64,000 nt of DNA from Belliella kenyensis (GCF_022549675.1 NZ_JAKZGR010000010.1:1-64000), one strand, 5' to 3'. Shown: positions 9,185 through 17,521, counted from the first letter of the stretch. The notes: generated by a model from the letters alone, not told the origin. Made by a program: numbers and translations.

Positions 9185-10051
9185 ATGGAATTAAATTTAG
9201 ACATGATTGATGTAATTCAGGCAAAATTTGTGGATTTTTTGTTTGACTATGGTCCTAAAATCATTGGGTCTTTGATCACATTTTTTATTGGTAAATACAT
9301 TATCAATTTCTTAATGAGGGGATTGACGAATCTCTTTTTGAAATATGATATTGATGCATCGCTCACTTCTTTTCTGACGAGTTTATTTAGAGCAATCCTG
9401 TATATTATTCTTTTCATCACTATTGCTACACAGCTTGGGATGGAGCTTACTTCTTTTATAGCAATCTTGGGTGCTGCTGGTTTGGCAATTGGCTTGGCAT
9501 TGCAAGGGTCTCTATCTAACTTTGCTGGTGGGGTTTTGATTTTGATTTTCAAGCCTTTCAAAGTAGGAGATACCATAGAAGCTCAGGGTACATTGGGAGC
9601 AGTGGAAGTTATTGATATTTTGTACACAAAAGTCAGAAACTTTGACAATAGAGTAGTGACAATTCCAAATGGTGCTTTGGCTAATAACTCGATCATTAAC
9701 CTTTCCCAAAAGCCTACACGGAGAGTGGAAATGGCAGTAGGAGTTGCGTATGGCACTGACCTCAAAAAAACAAGATCTGTGATTTTGGATGTGTTGAAAA
9801 AAGATGAAAGGATACATGCTGATCCAGAGCCAGTGGTCAAATTTACAAGCTTTGGAGACAGTTCTTTGGACTTAGTGGTAAGATGCTGGACTGATGCAGG
9901 AGACCTTTGGCCAGTATATTGGGACAATATGGAAGCTCTGAAGGAGGCGTTTGAAGCCAATGATATAGAAATTCCATTCCCTCAAAGAGATGTCAATCAC
10001 TACTACCCAGAAGGCAAACCTGGAGAGCAGTCTGATGCAAAGAAGGATTGA
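9185..10051 (+). CDS. Small-conductance mechanosensitive channel (MscS family)
   Basis: An inner-membrane channel that opens under membrane tension to release solutes during hypo-osmotic shock. Length 288, close to the classic MscS. Three N-terminal helices lie at about 24-45, 63-86 and 90-118. The pore helix TM3 is the Gly/Ala-rich GAAGLAIGLALQGSLSNFAGG, followed by the hallmark KPFKVGDTIE that leads into the beta domain and the C-terminal alpha/beta vestibule (FTSFGDSSLDLVVRCW). It is monocistronic with a strong terminator at 10069-10100. Confidence 0.94.
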   Translation: MELNLDMIDVIQAKFVDFLFDYGPKIIGSLITFFIGKYIINFLMRGLTNLFLKYDIDASLTSFLTSLFRAILYIILFITIATQLGMELTSFIAILGAAGLAIGLALQGSLSNFAGGVLILIFKPFKVGDTIEAQGTLGAVEVIDILYTKVRNFDNRVVTIPNGALANNSIINLSQKPTRRVEMAVGVAYGTDLKKTRSVILDVLKKDERIHADPEPVVKFTSFGDSSLDLVVRCWTDAGDLWPVYWDNMEALKEAFEANDIEIPFPQRDVNHYYPEGKPGEQSDAKKD

Positions 10052-10068
10052 TAATGAACGAATATTGC

Positions 10069-10100
10069 AAAAAAGCTATCCAAAATGGATAGCTTTTTTT
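10069..10100 (+). terminator. Terminator after mscS
   Basis: A 14-bp stem (AAAAAAGCTATCCA with TGGATAGCTTTTTT) and 3-base loop, ending in seven T. The T run overlaps the stop codon of the convergent small gene at 10099, so the hairpin may serve both strands. Confidence 0.85.
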
Positions 10101-10272
10101 ATTTTGATTCCTTAGAATCCTCAGGTTTACCTTTATTTAATTTCTTTGAAGTTCTGGCACATCCTATCCCTTGAGTGAGGGATATATCCGGAGAAATACC
10201 TCCAAATCCTTCTTCCAAGTCCCATTCCTCAGCAATTTTCTCCTCTTTATTTTCTTTCTTCTTTTTGCTCAT
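10099..10272 (-). CDS. Small acidic/basic protein, 57 residues, after cobW-like gene
   Basis: An unannotated-length ORF of 57 residues starting MSKKKKENKEEKIAEEWDLE and continuing EGFGGISPDISLTQGIGCART. It has a charged lysine/glutamate N terminus, then a compact GGISPDISLTQGIGCA core resembling a short motif I have seen in small Bacteroidota hypotheticals (GG.P.D..L...GCG), from memory only. It starts 37 bases after the CobW gene on the same strand, so it is probably the third gene of the metallochaperone operon. The single Cys and charged tail could bind metal, but that is speculation. Confidence 0.55.
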   Translation of the reverse strand: MSKKKKENKEEKIAEEWDLEEGFGGISPDISLTQGIGCARTSKKLNKGKPEDSKESK

Positions 10273-10309
10273 ACTTTATTTGAACGTGTTTTACAGATAA
10301 AGGTGACGC

Positions 10310-11503
10310 TTATATTGGCCAATTGTCTGTAAATTTTTTACCATTCAAATAATCTTTGATTTCACTTCTATTAAGCAAGCAATCCTCCAGCTCTTTCTGG
10401 ACTTTTTCTTGATCCATGTGCTGACCTATGATGACTATTTCGTTTTTTCTGTCACCAAAGTTTTTGTCCCAGTTGGCTTCAATAAATCTTCTGTTGTCAA
10501 TATACGATGCATATCTCGTTCTATCTTTGAAAGGCATACTTGCCCACCACACTCCTACTGGCTCAGCTTTCACCGATCCGCCAGCTTGTGACCATGACAA
10601 AGCGTGATCTTTGCGCGAGGCGATGTAAAACAACCCTTTACTTCTGATTACATTTCCTGGCCAATTGAAAGATATAAAATCCCAAAAGCGCTGTGGATGA
10701 AATGGAACTTTACTTCTAAAAACGAATGAAGAGATGCCATACTCTTCCGTCTCTGGTAGGTGTTCGTTCTCTAGTTCTGCAATCCATCCTGCGGAGTTGG
10801 ATGCCTCATCAAAGTCAAACATGCCTGTATTGAGAATTTCTTCGGGGGCAACGATGCTATTTTGTGTCACTAAGACCTTGGCACCAGGATTTAGCTTGTT
10901 CAGTATGGCTTTAAGCTCTGCTAGATGATCAGCACTTACCAAGTCAGCTTTGTTTATCAAGATTACATTGGCAAATTCGATTTGATCTGTGAGCAAGTTT
11001 ACGATGCTTCTGTTGTCTTCTGGGTCTTCATTGAGCTGTTTAGAGTGTACAGTCTCGGCACTTCCAAAATCTTTGTAAAAATTGAATGCATCCACAACCG
11101 TCACCAGTGTGTCTAGCCTGCTGAACTTGGATAGATCTATGCCTTTTTCTTCATCTATAAAGCTAAATGTCTGAGCCACTGGAAGTGGCTCTGAAATACC
11201 TGAACTCTCTATGATGAGATAGTCGAACCTATTTTCAGAGGCAAGTTTCTCCACCTCAATCATCAAGTCTTCACGTAAGGTGCAACAGATGCAACCATTA
11301 CTCATTTCGACGAGTTTTTCTTCTGTGCGGGACAAAGTGTTTTCCTGCCTCACAAGTTCTGCATCTACATTGATCTCACTCATGTCATTGACAATGACTG
11401 CTACTTTGAGACCAGCTTTGTTATGGAGAATGTGGTTTAGAAGGGTTGTTTTTCCAGCCCCCAAGAATCCACTAAGTACAGTTACAGGAAGTTTCTTTTG
11501 CAT
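10310..11503 (-). CDS. CobW/COG0523 family metallochaperone GTPase
   Basis: A G3E-class GTPase (397 residues) thought to deliver metal, most often zinc, to client proteins. Walker A is GFLGAGKTT (about 12-20), the metal-binding CICC motif is at about 71-74, and the guanine-specificity motif NKAD is in ILINKADLVSADHL. A full CobW C-terminal domain follows, ending with LLNRSEIKDYLNGKKF. It starts 2 bases after the stop of the upstream gene (11506-11952), so the two are co-translated. A Fur-type palindrome at 12085-12099 suggests control by metal limitation. The client is unknown. It is unlikely to be a cobalamin gene, since no cobalt pathway is nearby. Confidence 0.92.
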   Translation of the reverse strand: MQKKLPVTVLSGFLGAGKTTLLNHILHNKAGLKVAVIVNDMSEINVDAELVRQENTLSRTEEKLVEMSNGCICCTLREDLMIEVEKLASENRFDYLIIESSGISEPLPVAQTFSFIDEEKGIDLSKFSRLDTLVTVVDAFNFYKDFGSAETVHSKQLNEDPEDNRSIVNLLTDQIEFANVILINKADLVSADHLAELKAILNKLNPGAKVLVTQNSIVAPEEILNTGMFDFDEASNSAGWIAELENEHLPETEEYGISSFVFRSKVPFHPQRFWDFISFNWPGNVIRSKGLFYIASRKDHALSWSQAGGSVKAEPVGVWWASMPFKDRTRYASYIDNRRFIEANWDKNFGDRKNEIVIIGQHMDQEKVQKELEDCLLNRSEIKDYLNGKKFTDNWPI

Positions 11504-11505
11504 GT

Positions 11506-11952
11506 TTAGTCTAAGATGATTTCGGCATCTTGGAGTATAAAGTTCAGCTCTTCAATATCATCTTCGTTGAGCCTTAATATACCCTTGATTTTAACGATTT
11601 CATCCGTTTTGATTTTTCTATTCGGTTTCTTTTTCAAGTAGCCAACTACTATACTTTCTGGTCCAGCCCCACCGCAGAAAAAACATTCTGCTTGTGGAAA
11701 TTTTGATAGTACAGCTATGTTTGAAGCATTCATCTCTAAGGGTATGTAAAATCCTGATACGGTGACTACTTTTCCTTCCAAAGCCTTGAGTTCATCGGGG
11801 AATTTTGGATAGAGGAAATACATCCCAAATTCCCTGTTTAGTTTTTCAATAAACCGTGTCTTTGAGAAAATTGCCCACATGTCTGGCTCAGGGCTAATCA
11901 TACCACTCAAGAGAACAAGTCCTACTATGAATGTCAAAGTTTTCTTTATCAT
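11506..11952 (-). CDS. Secreted OB-like protein linked to CobW
   Basis: A 148-residue exported protein with an N-terminal signal peptide (MIKKTLTFIVGLVLLSGMIS). The body carries VVTVSGFYIPLE, a conserved-looking cysteine pair in AECFFCGGAGPESIVVGYL, and VKIKGILRLNEDDIEELNFILQDAEII. This strand pattern recalls DUF3299-like / OB-fold periplasmic proteins. Being the first gene of the CobW operon, with the Cys pair, it may bind or handle metal in the periplasm; this is inferred from context. A Fur-type operator lies 133 bases upstream. Confidence 0.6.
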   Translation of the reverse strand: MIKKTLTFIVGLVLLSGMISPEPDMWAIFSKTRFIEKLNREFGMYFLYPKFPDELKALEGKVVTVSGFYIPLEMNASNIAVLSKFPQAECFFCGGAGPESIVVGYLKKKPNRKIKTDEIVKIKGILRLNEDDIEELNFILQDAEIILD

Positions 11953-12304
11953 AAGTGTCCTTTTTAAAGTTTGATAAAAGACCCTAAGCAGAACCTAGAG
12001 TCTTTTTGTCAACCATCATCATTCGAATGAAGAGAACACTATATGAATGATATGGTTGCAAAGCTATAATATTACTTTATTAAATGCAACAATGTTGCAA
12101 AAATTTATTTTATGTCAATATCTACTAATTTTTGAAAGATTATAAGGTTACCTCAGATTCTGCATTTTATAATAACGTCAATTTGTCAATGAAAATTTGG
12201 GTCTGGTTAAAATTATTCTTGTATTTACCATTTGACAAATCTCTGCATTTTTTATTTCATTACTAAACCGTATTTTTACGCTTCGTTTCAAAACAGCAAA
12301 AAAT
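11953..12304. other. Divergent spacer, CobW operon and metK
   Basis: 352 bp carrying the regulatory sites of both directions. The one clear element is the 15-bp palindrome at 12085-12099. I looked for a SAM riboswitch in front of metK and found no convincing multi-stem structure or known core. No coding potential is seen. Confidence 0.45.
12085..12099. promoter_or_regulatory. Fur/Zur-type operator palindrome
   Basis: TGCAACAATGTTGCA is a perfect 7-1-7 inverted repeat around a central A, the geometry of Fur-family operators. A further TTGCAA core lies about 30 bases to the left (12053-12058). It is 133 bases upstream of the CobW operon and 206 upstream of metK, so the CobW side is the more likely target. 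Confidence 0.6.
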
Positions 12305-13558
12305 ATGTCATATTTATTCACCTCAGAATCTGTGTCTGAGGGTCACCCAGATAAAATAGCAGACCAGATATCTGACGCTCTTATTGATAACTTTTTGGCA
12401 TTTGATCCAAGATCTAAAGTTGCCTGTGAGACATTGGTAACCACAGGTCAAGTTATTTTGGCAGGTGAAGTCAAATCAGACACCTATCTCGATGTGCAGA
12501 AAATTGCCAGAGATGTAATCAATAGAATTGGCTATACCAAAGGTGAATATATGTTTGACGGGAATTCATGTGGTGTATTGTCAGCCATTCATGAGCAGTC
12601 TCCAGATATCAATCAAGGTGTAGACAGAACTTCTCCAGAAGAGCAAGGAGCTGGAGATCAAGGGATGATGTTTGGTTACGCAACCAAAGAGACTGAGAAT
12701 TTCATGCCTTTGGCCTTGGATCTTTCTCACAGGATACTAAAGGAGCTTGCAGCTTTCAGAAGATCAAATGATGAAATTGCTTATTTGAGACCTGATTCAA
12801 AAGCCCAAGTGACCATTGAATATTCTGATGATAATGTGCCACAGCGAATTGATGCAATTGTGATTTCTACCCAGCATGATGACTTTGCTGATGAACCTAC
12901 AATGCTCGCAAAGATCAAAGAGGACATGATTTCCAAATTGATTCCAAAAGTGAAAGCTCAGCTGACTCCAGAGATTCAGGCTTTGTTCACAGAAGACATT
13001 ACCTATCATATCAATCCCACAGGCAAGTTTGTGATCGGAGGACCTCATGGTGATACTGGATTGACAGGTAGAAAAATCATCGTGGATACTTATGGAGGAA
13101 AAGGTGCACATGGTGGAGGGGCATTTTCGGGAAAAGATCCTTCCAAAGTAGATAGATCAGCTGCCTATGCAACCAGACATATTGCTAAGAACATGGTGGC
13201 AGCCGGAATTGCTGATGAAATGCTCGTGCAGGTTTCCTATGCGATTGGCGTAGCAAAGCCTATGGGAATCTATGTGAATACTTATGGTACAGCAAAGGTG
13301 AATCTTACCGATGGAGAGATTGCTAAAAAAGTGGAGGAATTGTTTGACATGCGCCCTTACGCTATTGAGCAAAGACTTAAGCTAAGGTATCCAATATATG
13401 AAGAGACTGCGGCATATGGTCACATGGGCAGAGAAAATGAAGTAGTTAGCAAGACATTTTTCACACCAGATGGAAAATCTATAGATTTGGATGTGGAATT
13501 ATTCACTTGGGAAAAGCTGGATTATGTAGATAAGATTAAAAAAGCATTTGAGATTTAA
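12305..13558 (+). CDS. metK: S-adenosylmethionine synthetase
   Basis: Makes S-adenosylmethionine from methionine and ATP. Length 417 with all three family repeats. The N-terminal [21 protein letters not shown] carries the ATP-binding His and the magnesium Asp. [10 protein letters not shown], the phosphate-loop [22 protein letters not shown] and the C-terminal [24 protein letters not shown] follow. It is monocistronic, with an exceptionally long terminator stem. No riboswitch was recognised upstream. Its product feeds RlmH, TrmD, CobA and the RsmI-like methylase elsewhere in the window. Confidence 0.98.
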   Translation: MSYLFTSESVSEGHPDKIADQISDALIDNFLAFDPRSKVACETLVTTGQVILAGEVKSDTYLDVQKIARDVINRIGYTKGEYMFDGNSCGVLSAIHEQSPDINQGVDRTSPEEQGAGDQGMMFGYATKETENFMPLALDLSHRILKELAAFRRSNDEIAYLRPDSKAQVTIEYSDDNVPQRIDAIVISTQHDDFADEPTMLAKIKEDMISKLIPKVKAQLTPEIQALFTEDITYHINPTGKFVIGGPHGDTGLTGRKIIVDTYGGKGAHGGGAFSGKDPSKVDRSAAYATRHIAKNMVAAGIADEMLVQVSYAIGVAKPMGIYVNTYGTAKVNLTDGEIAKKVEELFDMRPYAIEQRLKLRYPIYEETAAYGHMGRENEVVSKTFFTPDGKSIDLDVELFTWEKLDYVDKIKKAFEI

Positions 13559-13570
13559 ATCAAATGATCT

Positions 13571-13618
13571 AAATAAAACAAAAAATGCGGCTTAATAGCC
13601 GCATTTTTTGTTTTATTT
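13571..13618. terminator. Bidirectional terminator, 22-bp perfect stem
   Basis: A 22-bp perfect stem with a 4-base loop (arms 13571-13592 and 13597-13618). The GC core GCGGCT/AGCCGC is flanked by A/T-rich arms that give a T run on both strands. It serves metK and the convergent lipoprotein gene at 13631. Confidence 0.9.
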
Positions 13619-13630
13619 GAAGAAAGATAA

Positions 13631-13870
13631 TTAGTTTACTTTGCTCTCTGGCTTGTATATCGCTCCTGTAGCAAAATCTACAATCAAGCCTGGCATAAAC
13701 AAGAGGATATTTGCCACTAAAGCACCAACCCTAACTTGCCTCTGAGGCTCTCCTGGTCCTGGCTTGGTTCTTTGGTATTCAGTAACTGGTCCGCCGAATA
13801 CTGTTGCACAGCTAGAAAGCGTGGCAACTATCAATAGCATGGAAAGAATGTTTGTTAACGCTTTTTTCAT
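13631..13870 (-). CDS. Small lipoprotein
   Basis: A 79-residue precursor with a lipoprotein signal: basic MKK, a hydrophobic stretch, then the lipobox LSSC (Cys about 22) followed by ATVFGGPVTEYQRTKP. The mature part has a second hydrophobic stretch (VGALVANILLFMPGLIVDFATGAIY), so it may be anchored at both ends. The pattern CATVFGG...QRxxP..G.PxRQxRVGALxAxxLLF.PGxxVDFATGAIYKP is one I know from small Bacteroidota proteins of unknown role. It shares the terminator at 13571-13618 and lies 12 bases after the RDD gene, probably in the same transcript. Confidence 0.7.
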   Translation of the reverse strand: MKKALTNILSMLLIVATLSSCATVFGGPVTEYQRTKPGPGEPQRQVRVGALVANILLFMPGLIVDFATGAIYKPESKVN

Positions 13871-13882
13871 TTGATTTTTAGT

Positions 13883-14239
13883 TTATGATTTGATTAATAT
13901 AGTTTGCGATAAGTGATCATGCAGACCTTTTTCAGTAATGAAATAAGATATGAAATAAAAAGGCAATCCTCTTAACAAGCTTCTGATCAAGATTTGATAG
14001 AACTTAGGTTTACCCAAGGTGTTTTTATCCACTACTTTTGTTTTTGTAAAGGCTTTTCCAATGGTTTTACCAAAAAACAGCTCAGAACAAAAGTAATATA
14101 GAAAGTAAACACCAAGAAGTATATCTCTTACATAAGAGACATCGATAATTTCTTTGGTCAAGAATATAATAGCCAATGAAAAAATCAAATAGCAACCCAT
14201 GTCTATGAAGAAGTTTGCAATTCTATATTTGAAATTCAT
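13883..14239 (-). CDS. RDD family membrane protein
   Basis: A 118-residue integral membrane protein with the RDD layout: an N-terminal Arg..Asp helix (YRIANFFIDMGCYLIFSLAI), a second helix with LYYFCSELFFGKTIGKAFTKTKVVD, and a third with IRSLLRGLPFYFISYFI. The GKTxGK motif between helices 2 and 3 is the most recognisable mark. RDD proteins are linked to ion or sodium transport in some bacteria, but most are uncharacterised. It is probably co-transcribed with the downstream lipoprotein. Confidence 0.75.
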   Translation of the reverse strand: MNFKYRIANFFIDMGCYLIFSLAIIFLTKEIIDVSYVRDILLGVYFLYYFCSELFFGKTIGKAFTKTKVVDKNTLGKPKFYQILIRSLLRGLPFYFISYFITEKGLHDHLSQTILIKS

Positions 14240-14516
14240 TGGATTGAATATTTTGAAATGCTAACATATCAATATTTTTTTTAACCTAAAAGAGATTGCG
14301 TGTTTTTAAATTTTGAGTTGATTTAAATGTGCAGAATATGATCGAAAGCGATATTACCCGTTTTTGGGTACTATGCAACTAAAAAGAAGCTTATCTAAAA
14401 TGAGATTATCCTTTTTCAAGATGTCTCTTTTAATCTTTGATTGTTTTTTCTTAAAGTTGATATGAAAATTTTTTCTCTTTATTTCTATTTTAATACCTTT
14501 CCGATTCTTTAAAGAT

Positions 14517-16322
14517 ATGGAAAGTAAGTTTTTCACAAGTCCAGATGAAAGGATCTTAAAGATCCGGAAATTATTTGAATTGAATAATACCATAATTCAA
14601 TCCATTAGCATATTAGCATTCGCTATACTAGTTTTTGATTTGGGTTTTAGGGAAGAAGTTCACAGTGGAATAGTTGGCAAATTGTATTTTTCTCTTTTAC
14701 TAATTTTGTCATTTGGGTATATCGTAAGGCTGTTTTCAAAAGCGGAGAAGTTTAGATTGGCGAGGCTTTTTGTAGAAATCTGTATTATTCTTTTTCTAGT
14801 CTTTGCCTCACTAGTAAATTTTCAAATCATTGAATTAGATAATACTTTGACAATCGGAAATCTGCAAGTCAAGGCATTCTTTGTCAATTTACTAGTCTTT
14901 GTGCTGTTTTTGATTGAGCTGAGTAAATTGGCCTTGAATGCCAATCAGCTGAGAATACATCCAGCTATGGTTTTTATTCTTAGCTTTTTGTTGGTGATTT
15001 TAGTCGGTACAGTCCTATTGTCCCTTCCTAATGCGACAGTTAGCGGAATCAGCTTCATAGACGCTTTGTTTACCTCAACTTCTGCTGTTTGTGTGACAGG
15101 ACTGATTGTGCTGGATACCTCATCAGACTTTACATTTCTAGGCCAGTTTATCATCATGATGCTCTTTCAGATTGGAGGATTAGGGATGATGACCTTTACA
15201 TCCTTCTTTGGATTCTTTTTTAAAGGCTCTTATTCTCTTCAAAACCAGTTGTTTCTCAAGGATTATATCAATGAGGAAAATATCGGTGCGATCAATTCCA
15301 CCTTACTAAAAATAATTCTATTTACTTTATTGACTGAGGGTGTTGCAGCTTTGATGATCTCTTCGATAATTGATAGCAATTTGTTTGAAAACAAAGGGGA
15401 TCAATTGTTTTTTTCTGTATTTCATGCCATATCGGGGTTTTGTAATGCTGGATTTTCAACGCTAGGGAATGGCTTATATGAAGCAGGATTTAGAGAAGAG
15501 TATACTGTACACCTGATTATTTCCTTTGCAATTATCTTGGGTGGTATAGGTTTTCCAGTAGTGTTGGGATACTATACTTACTTGAAACACGTGCTAGTTG
15601 GGACCAAAAAATTGATCACTGGAGAAGAAGATTATAAACATATACCTAGGGTCGCCAATGTCAATATCAGGTTGATTGTATACACAACGATGATCTTGCT
15701 TGTTGTAGGATTTGTTACCTATTGGATCTTTGAAAGCGAGCATACATTGAAAGGACTTTCAGGATATGGAAAATTTGTAACGGCCTTTTTCGGTTCAGTG
15801 ACTCCAAGGACAGCAGGGTTCAATACAGTAGATATGTCTGCGCTAGCCATGCCAACAGTGCTCATCTATTTGATATTGATGTGGATAGGAGCTTCACCTG
15901 GTTCGACTGGAGGTGGATTGAAAACCAGTACAATTGCTGTGGCAGTTCTAAATGCTATCAGCATAGCCAAAGGGAAAAATAGAGTGGAAGTATTTAAAAG
16001 GCAAATAAGTAATGAGACGTTAAGAAAGGCGTTTGCGGTGATTTTGCTTTCTTTTCTGGTAATTGGTTTGGGGGTGTTTTTGGTCTTACTCTTGGATCCT
16101 GAATTGCCACTCATCAGTGTAGCTTTTGAAATATTTTCTGCATTTTCTACGGTGGGTCTTAGCCTTGGCATTACAGGGGATTTATCTACAGGAAGTAAGA
16201 TTGTCGTATCCATCATCATGTTTCTAGGCAGGGTTGGTACTTTGACTGTTTTAATTGCTTTCATACAAAAAGCTAGAACGTTAAGATATAAGTATCCAGA
16301 AGAAGGGGTTTTCATCACTTAA
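14517..16322 (+). CDS. Potassium uptake channel subunit, TrkH/KtrB family
   Basis: The membrane pore of a Trk/Ktr potassium (or Na/K) transporter, 601 residues. An N-terminal extension of about four helices precedes the four membrane-pore-membrane repeats. The four P-loops are visible: TSTSAVCVTGL, ISGFCNAGFSTLG, SVTPRTAGFNTVD and SAFSTVGLSLGITG, each with the selectivity-filter glycine. It is followed after 33 bases by the cytosolic regulatory subunit (16356-17045), so the two form one operon and one complex. The extra N-terminal helices are common in Bacteroidota versions. Confidence 0.93.
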   Translation: MESKFFTSPDERILKIRKLFELNNTIIQSISILAFAILVFDLGFREEVHSGIVGKLYFSLLLILSFGYIVRLFSKAEKFRLARLFVEICIILFLVFASLVNFQIIELDNTLTIGNLQVKAFFVNLLVFVLFLIELSKLALNANQLRIHPAMVFILSFLLVILVGTVLLSLPNATVSGISFIDALFTSTSAVCVTGLIVLDTSSDFTFLGQFIIMMLFQIGGLGMMTFTSFFGFFFKGSYSLQNQLFLKDYINEENIGAINSTLLKIILFTLLTEGVAALMISSIIDSNLFENKGDQLFFSVFHAISGFCNAGFSTLGNGLYEAGFREEYTVHLIISFAIILGGIGFPVVLGYYTYLKHVLVGTKKLITGEEDYKHIPRVANVNIRLIVYTTMILLVVGFVTYWIFESEHTLKGLSGYGKFVTAFFGSVTPRTAGFNTVDMSALAMPTVLIYLILMWIGASPGSTGGGLKTSTIAVAVLNAISIAKGKNRVEVFKRQISNETLRKAFAVILLSFLVIGLGVFLVLLLDPELPLISVAFEIFSAFSTVGLSLGITGDLSTGSKIVVSIIMFLGRVGTLTVLIAFIQKARTLRYKYPEEGVFIT

Positions 16323-16355
16323 TGATTTAACAGGGTAAAAAATATAGCTGTAAAA

Positions 16356-17045
16356 ATGAAATATATCATTGTAGGACTGGGGAATTTTGGCGGACATCTA
16401 GCCGCTAGACTCACTGCGTATGGTCACGAAGTGATCGGTGTAGACAGTAGTGAGGACAAGGTAGATGCGGTAAAAGATAAGATCACGCATGCTGTTGTCA
16501 TGGACGCCACAGATGCTCAGGCTGTAAAAAATCTTCCTTGCAAAGATGCCGATGTGGTGATTATTGCTATAGGAGAGGATTTTGGGGCATCGATTATGGT
16601 AACCGCAATATTTAAGCAGTTGAACATAAAAAGATTGATAAGCAGATCGATCAATAAAATACATGAAACAGTAATCAAAGCCATTGGTGTGGATGAAATT
16701 CTGCATCCTGAAGAGGATTCGGCAGAGCGTATGGCTAAAAGCCTTCAGATGAAAGGGGTTATTGATTCGCTAGATGTGTCTGATGATTATAACATCATTG
16801 AAGTTCAGACGCCAAAAAGGTATGTGGGCTTGACCATTTCAGAGACAAAAATTAGACAAGATTATAACATCAATATCTTGAGCTTGATTAAAATGGAAGA
16901 GAAGTTGAATATTTTCGGAGTAAAATCAAAATCTAAGAAGGTTACTGGAGTAGTCACAGCCAATACCGTGATTGAAGAAGGGGATATTCTGCTACTTTTT
17001 GGGCATATCAAGGATATCAATACGATTCTGAATTTGACAGATTAA
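16356..17045 (+). CDS. Potassium uptake regulatory subunit, TrkA/KtrA family
   Basis: A cytosolic RCK protein (229 residues) that gates the KtrB/TrkH-type pore encoded just upstream. The N-terminal RCK_N Rossmann fold opens with VGLGNFGGHLAARL (GxGxxG) and has the acidic end of strand 2 in VIGVDSSEDKVD. The C-terminal RCK_C domain is about residues 140-229. The single-RCK length matches KtrA rather than the double-length TrkA of E. coli. It is the last gene before the tRNA-Arg region. Confidence 0.93.
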   Translation: MKYIIVGLGNFGGHLAARLTAYGHEVIGVDSSEDKVDAVKDKITHAVVMDATDAQAVKNLPCKDADVVIIAIGEDFGASIMVTAIFKQLNIKRLISRSINKIHETVIKAIGVDEILHPEEDSAERMAKSLQMKGVIDSLDVSDDYNIIEVQTPKRYVGLTISETKIRQDYNINILSLIKMEEKLNIFGVKSKSKKVTGVVTANTVIEEGDILLLFGHIKDINTILNLTD

Positions 17046-17057
17046 CCTATTTTACAA

Positions 17058-17171
17058 CTGATACAAATAATAGTAGCCGCGCTAGGGATCGAACCTAGAT
17101 CTAGCGTTTAGGAAACGCTTGTTCTATCCCCGTCCGACTGGAGTCATCCGGGCGGGCATTGAACTACGCAT
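17058..17171 (-). pseudogene. Interrupted tRNA-Arg(CCT) copy
   Basis: A second copy of the neighbouring tRNA-Arg gene. The 3' three quarters plus 15 bases of 3' flank (17058-17129) are identical to 17434-17505, and the 5' segment ATTGAACTACGCA (17158-17170 on the plus strand) is identical to 17506-17518. Between them is a 28-base GC-rich insertion (17130-17157), which falls in the D loop. The first acceptor bases also differ (C1, A3), so the acceptor stem has extra mismatches. It is therefore very unlikely to be a working tRNA unless the insertion is removed from the RNA. Confidence 0.8.
17130..17157. repeat. 28-base GC-rich hairpin insertion in tRNA copy
   Basis: An imperfect palindrome: CCGTCCG pairs with CGGGCGG (one G-T wobble), then ACT pairs with AGT, around a GG tip with a 4-base bulge. 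About 70 percent G+C against an AT-rich background. No second copy was found in the window. Confidence 0.6.
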
Positions 17172-17415
17172 CGAGTATTTTATTTAAGAATTTCCTGCCT
17201 CTAGAAGATTTGAAGTATTTTTCTCTTTTAATTGCCTCTTCTAGAGTTTTGAATTCTTCAAAATACACAATATCAAAAGGAATAAAAGGTTTTATAGATT
17301 TAGTCATTCCTGCATTATGCTGAGCCAATCTTTTCTGTAAATCTTTGCAATGACCCTTATAAAAATAGTCATAATCTCGACTTTTAAGAACGTATGTGTA
17401 GTAAACATCATCCAT
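17164..17415 (-). CDS. GIY-YIG nuclease domain protein
   Basis: An 83-residue single-domain GIY-YIG protein of the YhbQ/UvrC-N-terminal type. The first motif is YTYVLKS, the second is YKG in FYKGHCKDLQKRLAQHNAG, and the basic and acidic positions follow (KR; EEAIKREKYFKSSRGRKFLNKIL). I start at ATG 17415; a TTG at 17442 would add nine residues read from tRNA flank. The stop codon and last two codons (GATGCGTAG) are formed by the 5' end of the interrupted tRNA copy. It lies between two copies of the same tRNA-Arg, an arrangement suggesting mobility or tandem duplication. Family members are predicted DNA nucleases of unknown role. Confidence 0.85.
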   Translation of the reverse strand: MDDVYYTYVLKSRDYDYFYKGHCKDLQKRLAQHNAGMTKSIKPFIPFDIVYFEEFKTLEEAIKREKYFKSSRGRKFLNKILDA

Positions 17416-17449
17416 GTTTGTAGAAAAATTCCTCTGATACAAATAATAG

Positions 17450-17521
17450 TAGCCGCGCTAGGGATCGAACCTAGATCTAGCGTTTAGGAAACGCTTGTTC
17501 TATCCATTGAACTACGCAGCC
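17450..17521 (-). tRNA. tRNA-Arg (anticodon CCT)
   Basis: A complete cloverleaf on the minus strand, 72 bases. The acceptor is GGCTGCG/CGCGGCT (with G-T wobbles), the D stem GTTC/GAAC, the anticodon stem AGCGT/ACGCT around loop TTCCTAA (anticodon CCT, reading AGG), the T stem CTAGG/CCTAG with loop TTCGATC, and the discriminator A. CCA is not encoded. Confidence 0.93.

Noticed and set aside
11953-12304. Possible SAM riboswitch before metK
   Set aside because: No multi-helix core or recognised SAM riboswitch motif was found; the only strong symmetry is the Fur-type palindrome.
17130-17157. tRNA intron in the classic sense
   Set aside because: Known bacterial tRNA group I introns are far longer and sit in the anticodon loop; this insert is 28 bases in the D loop.
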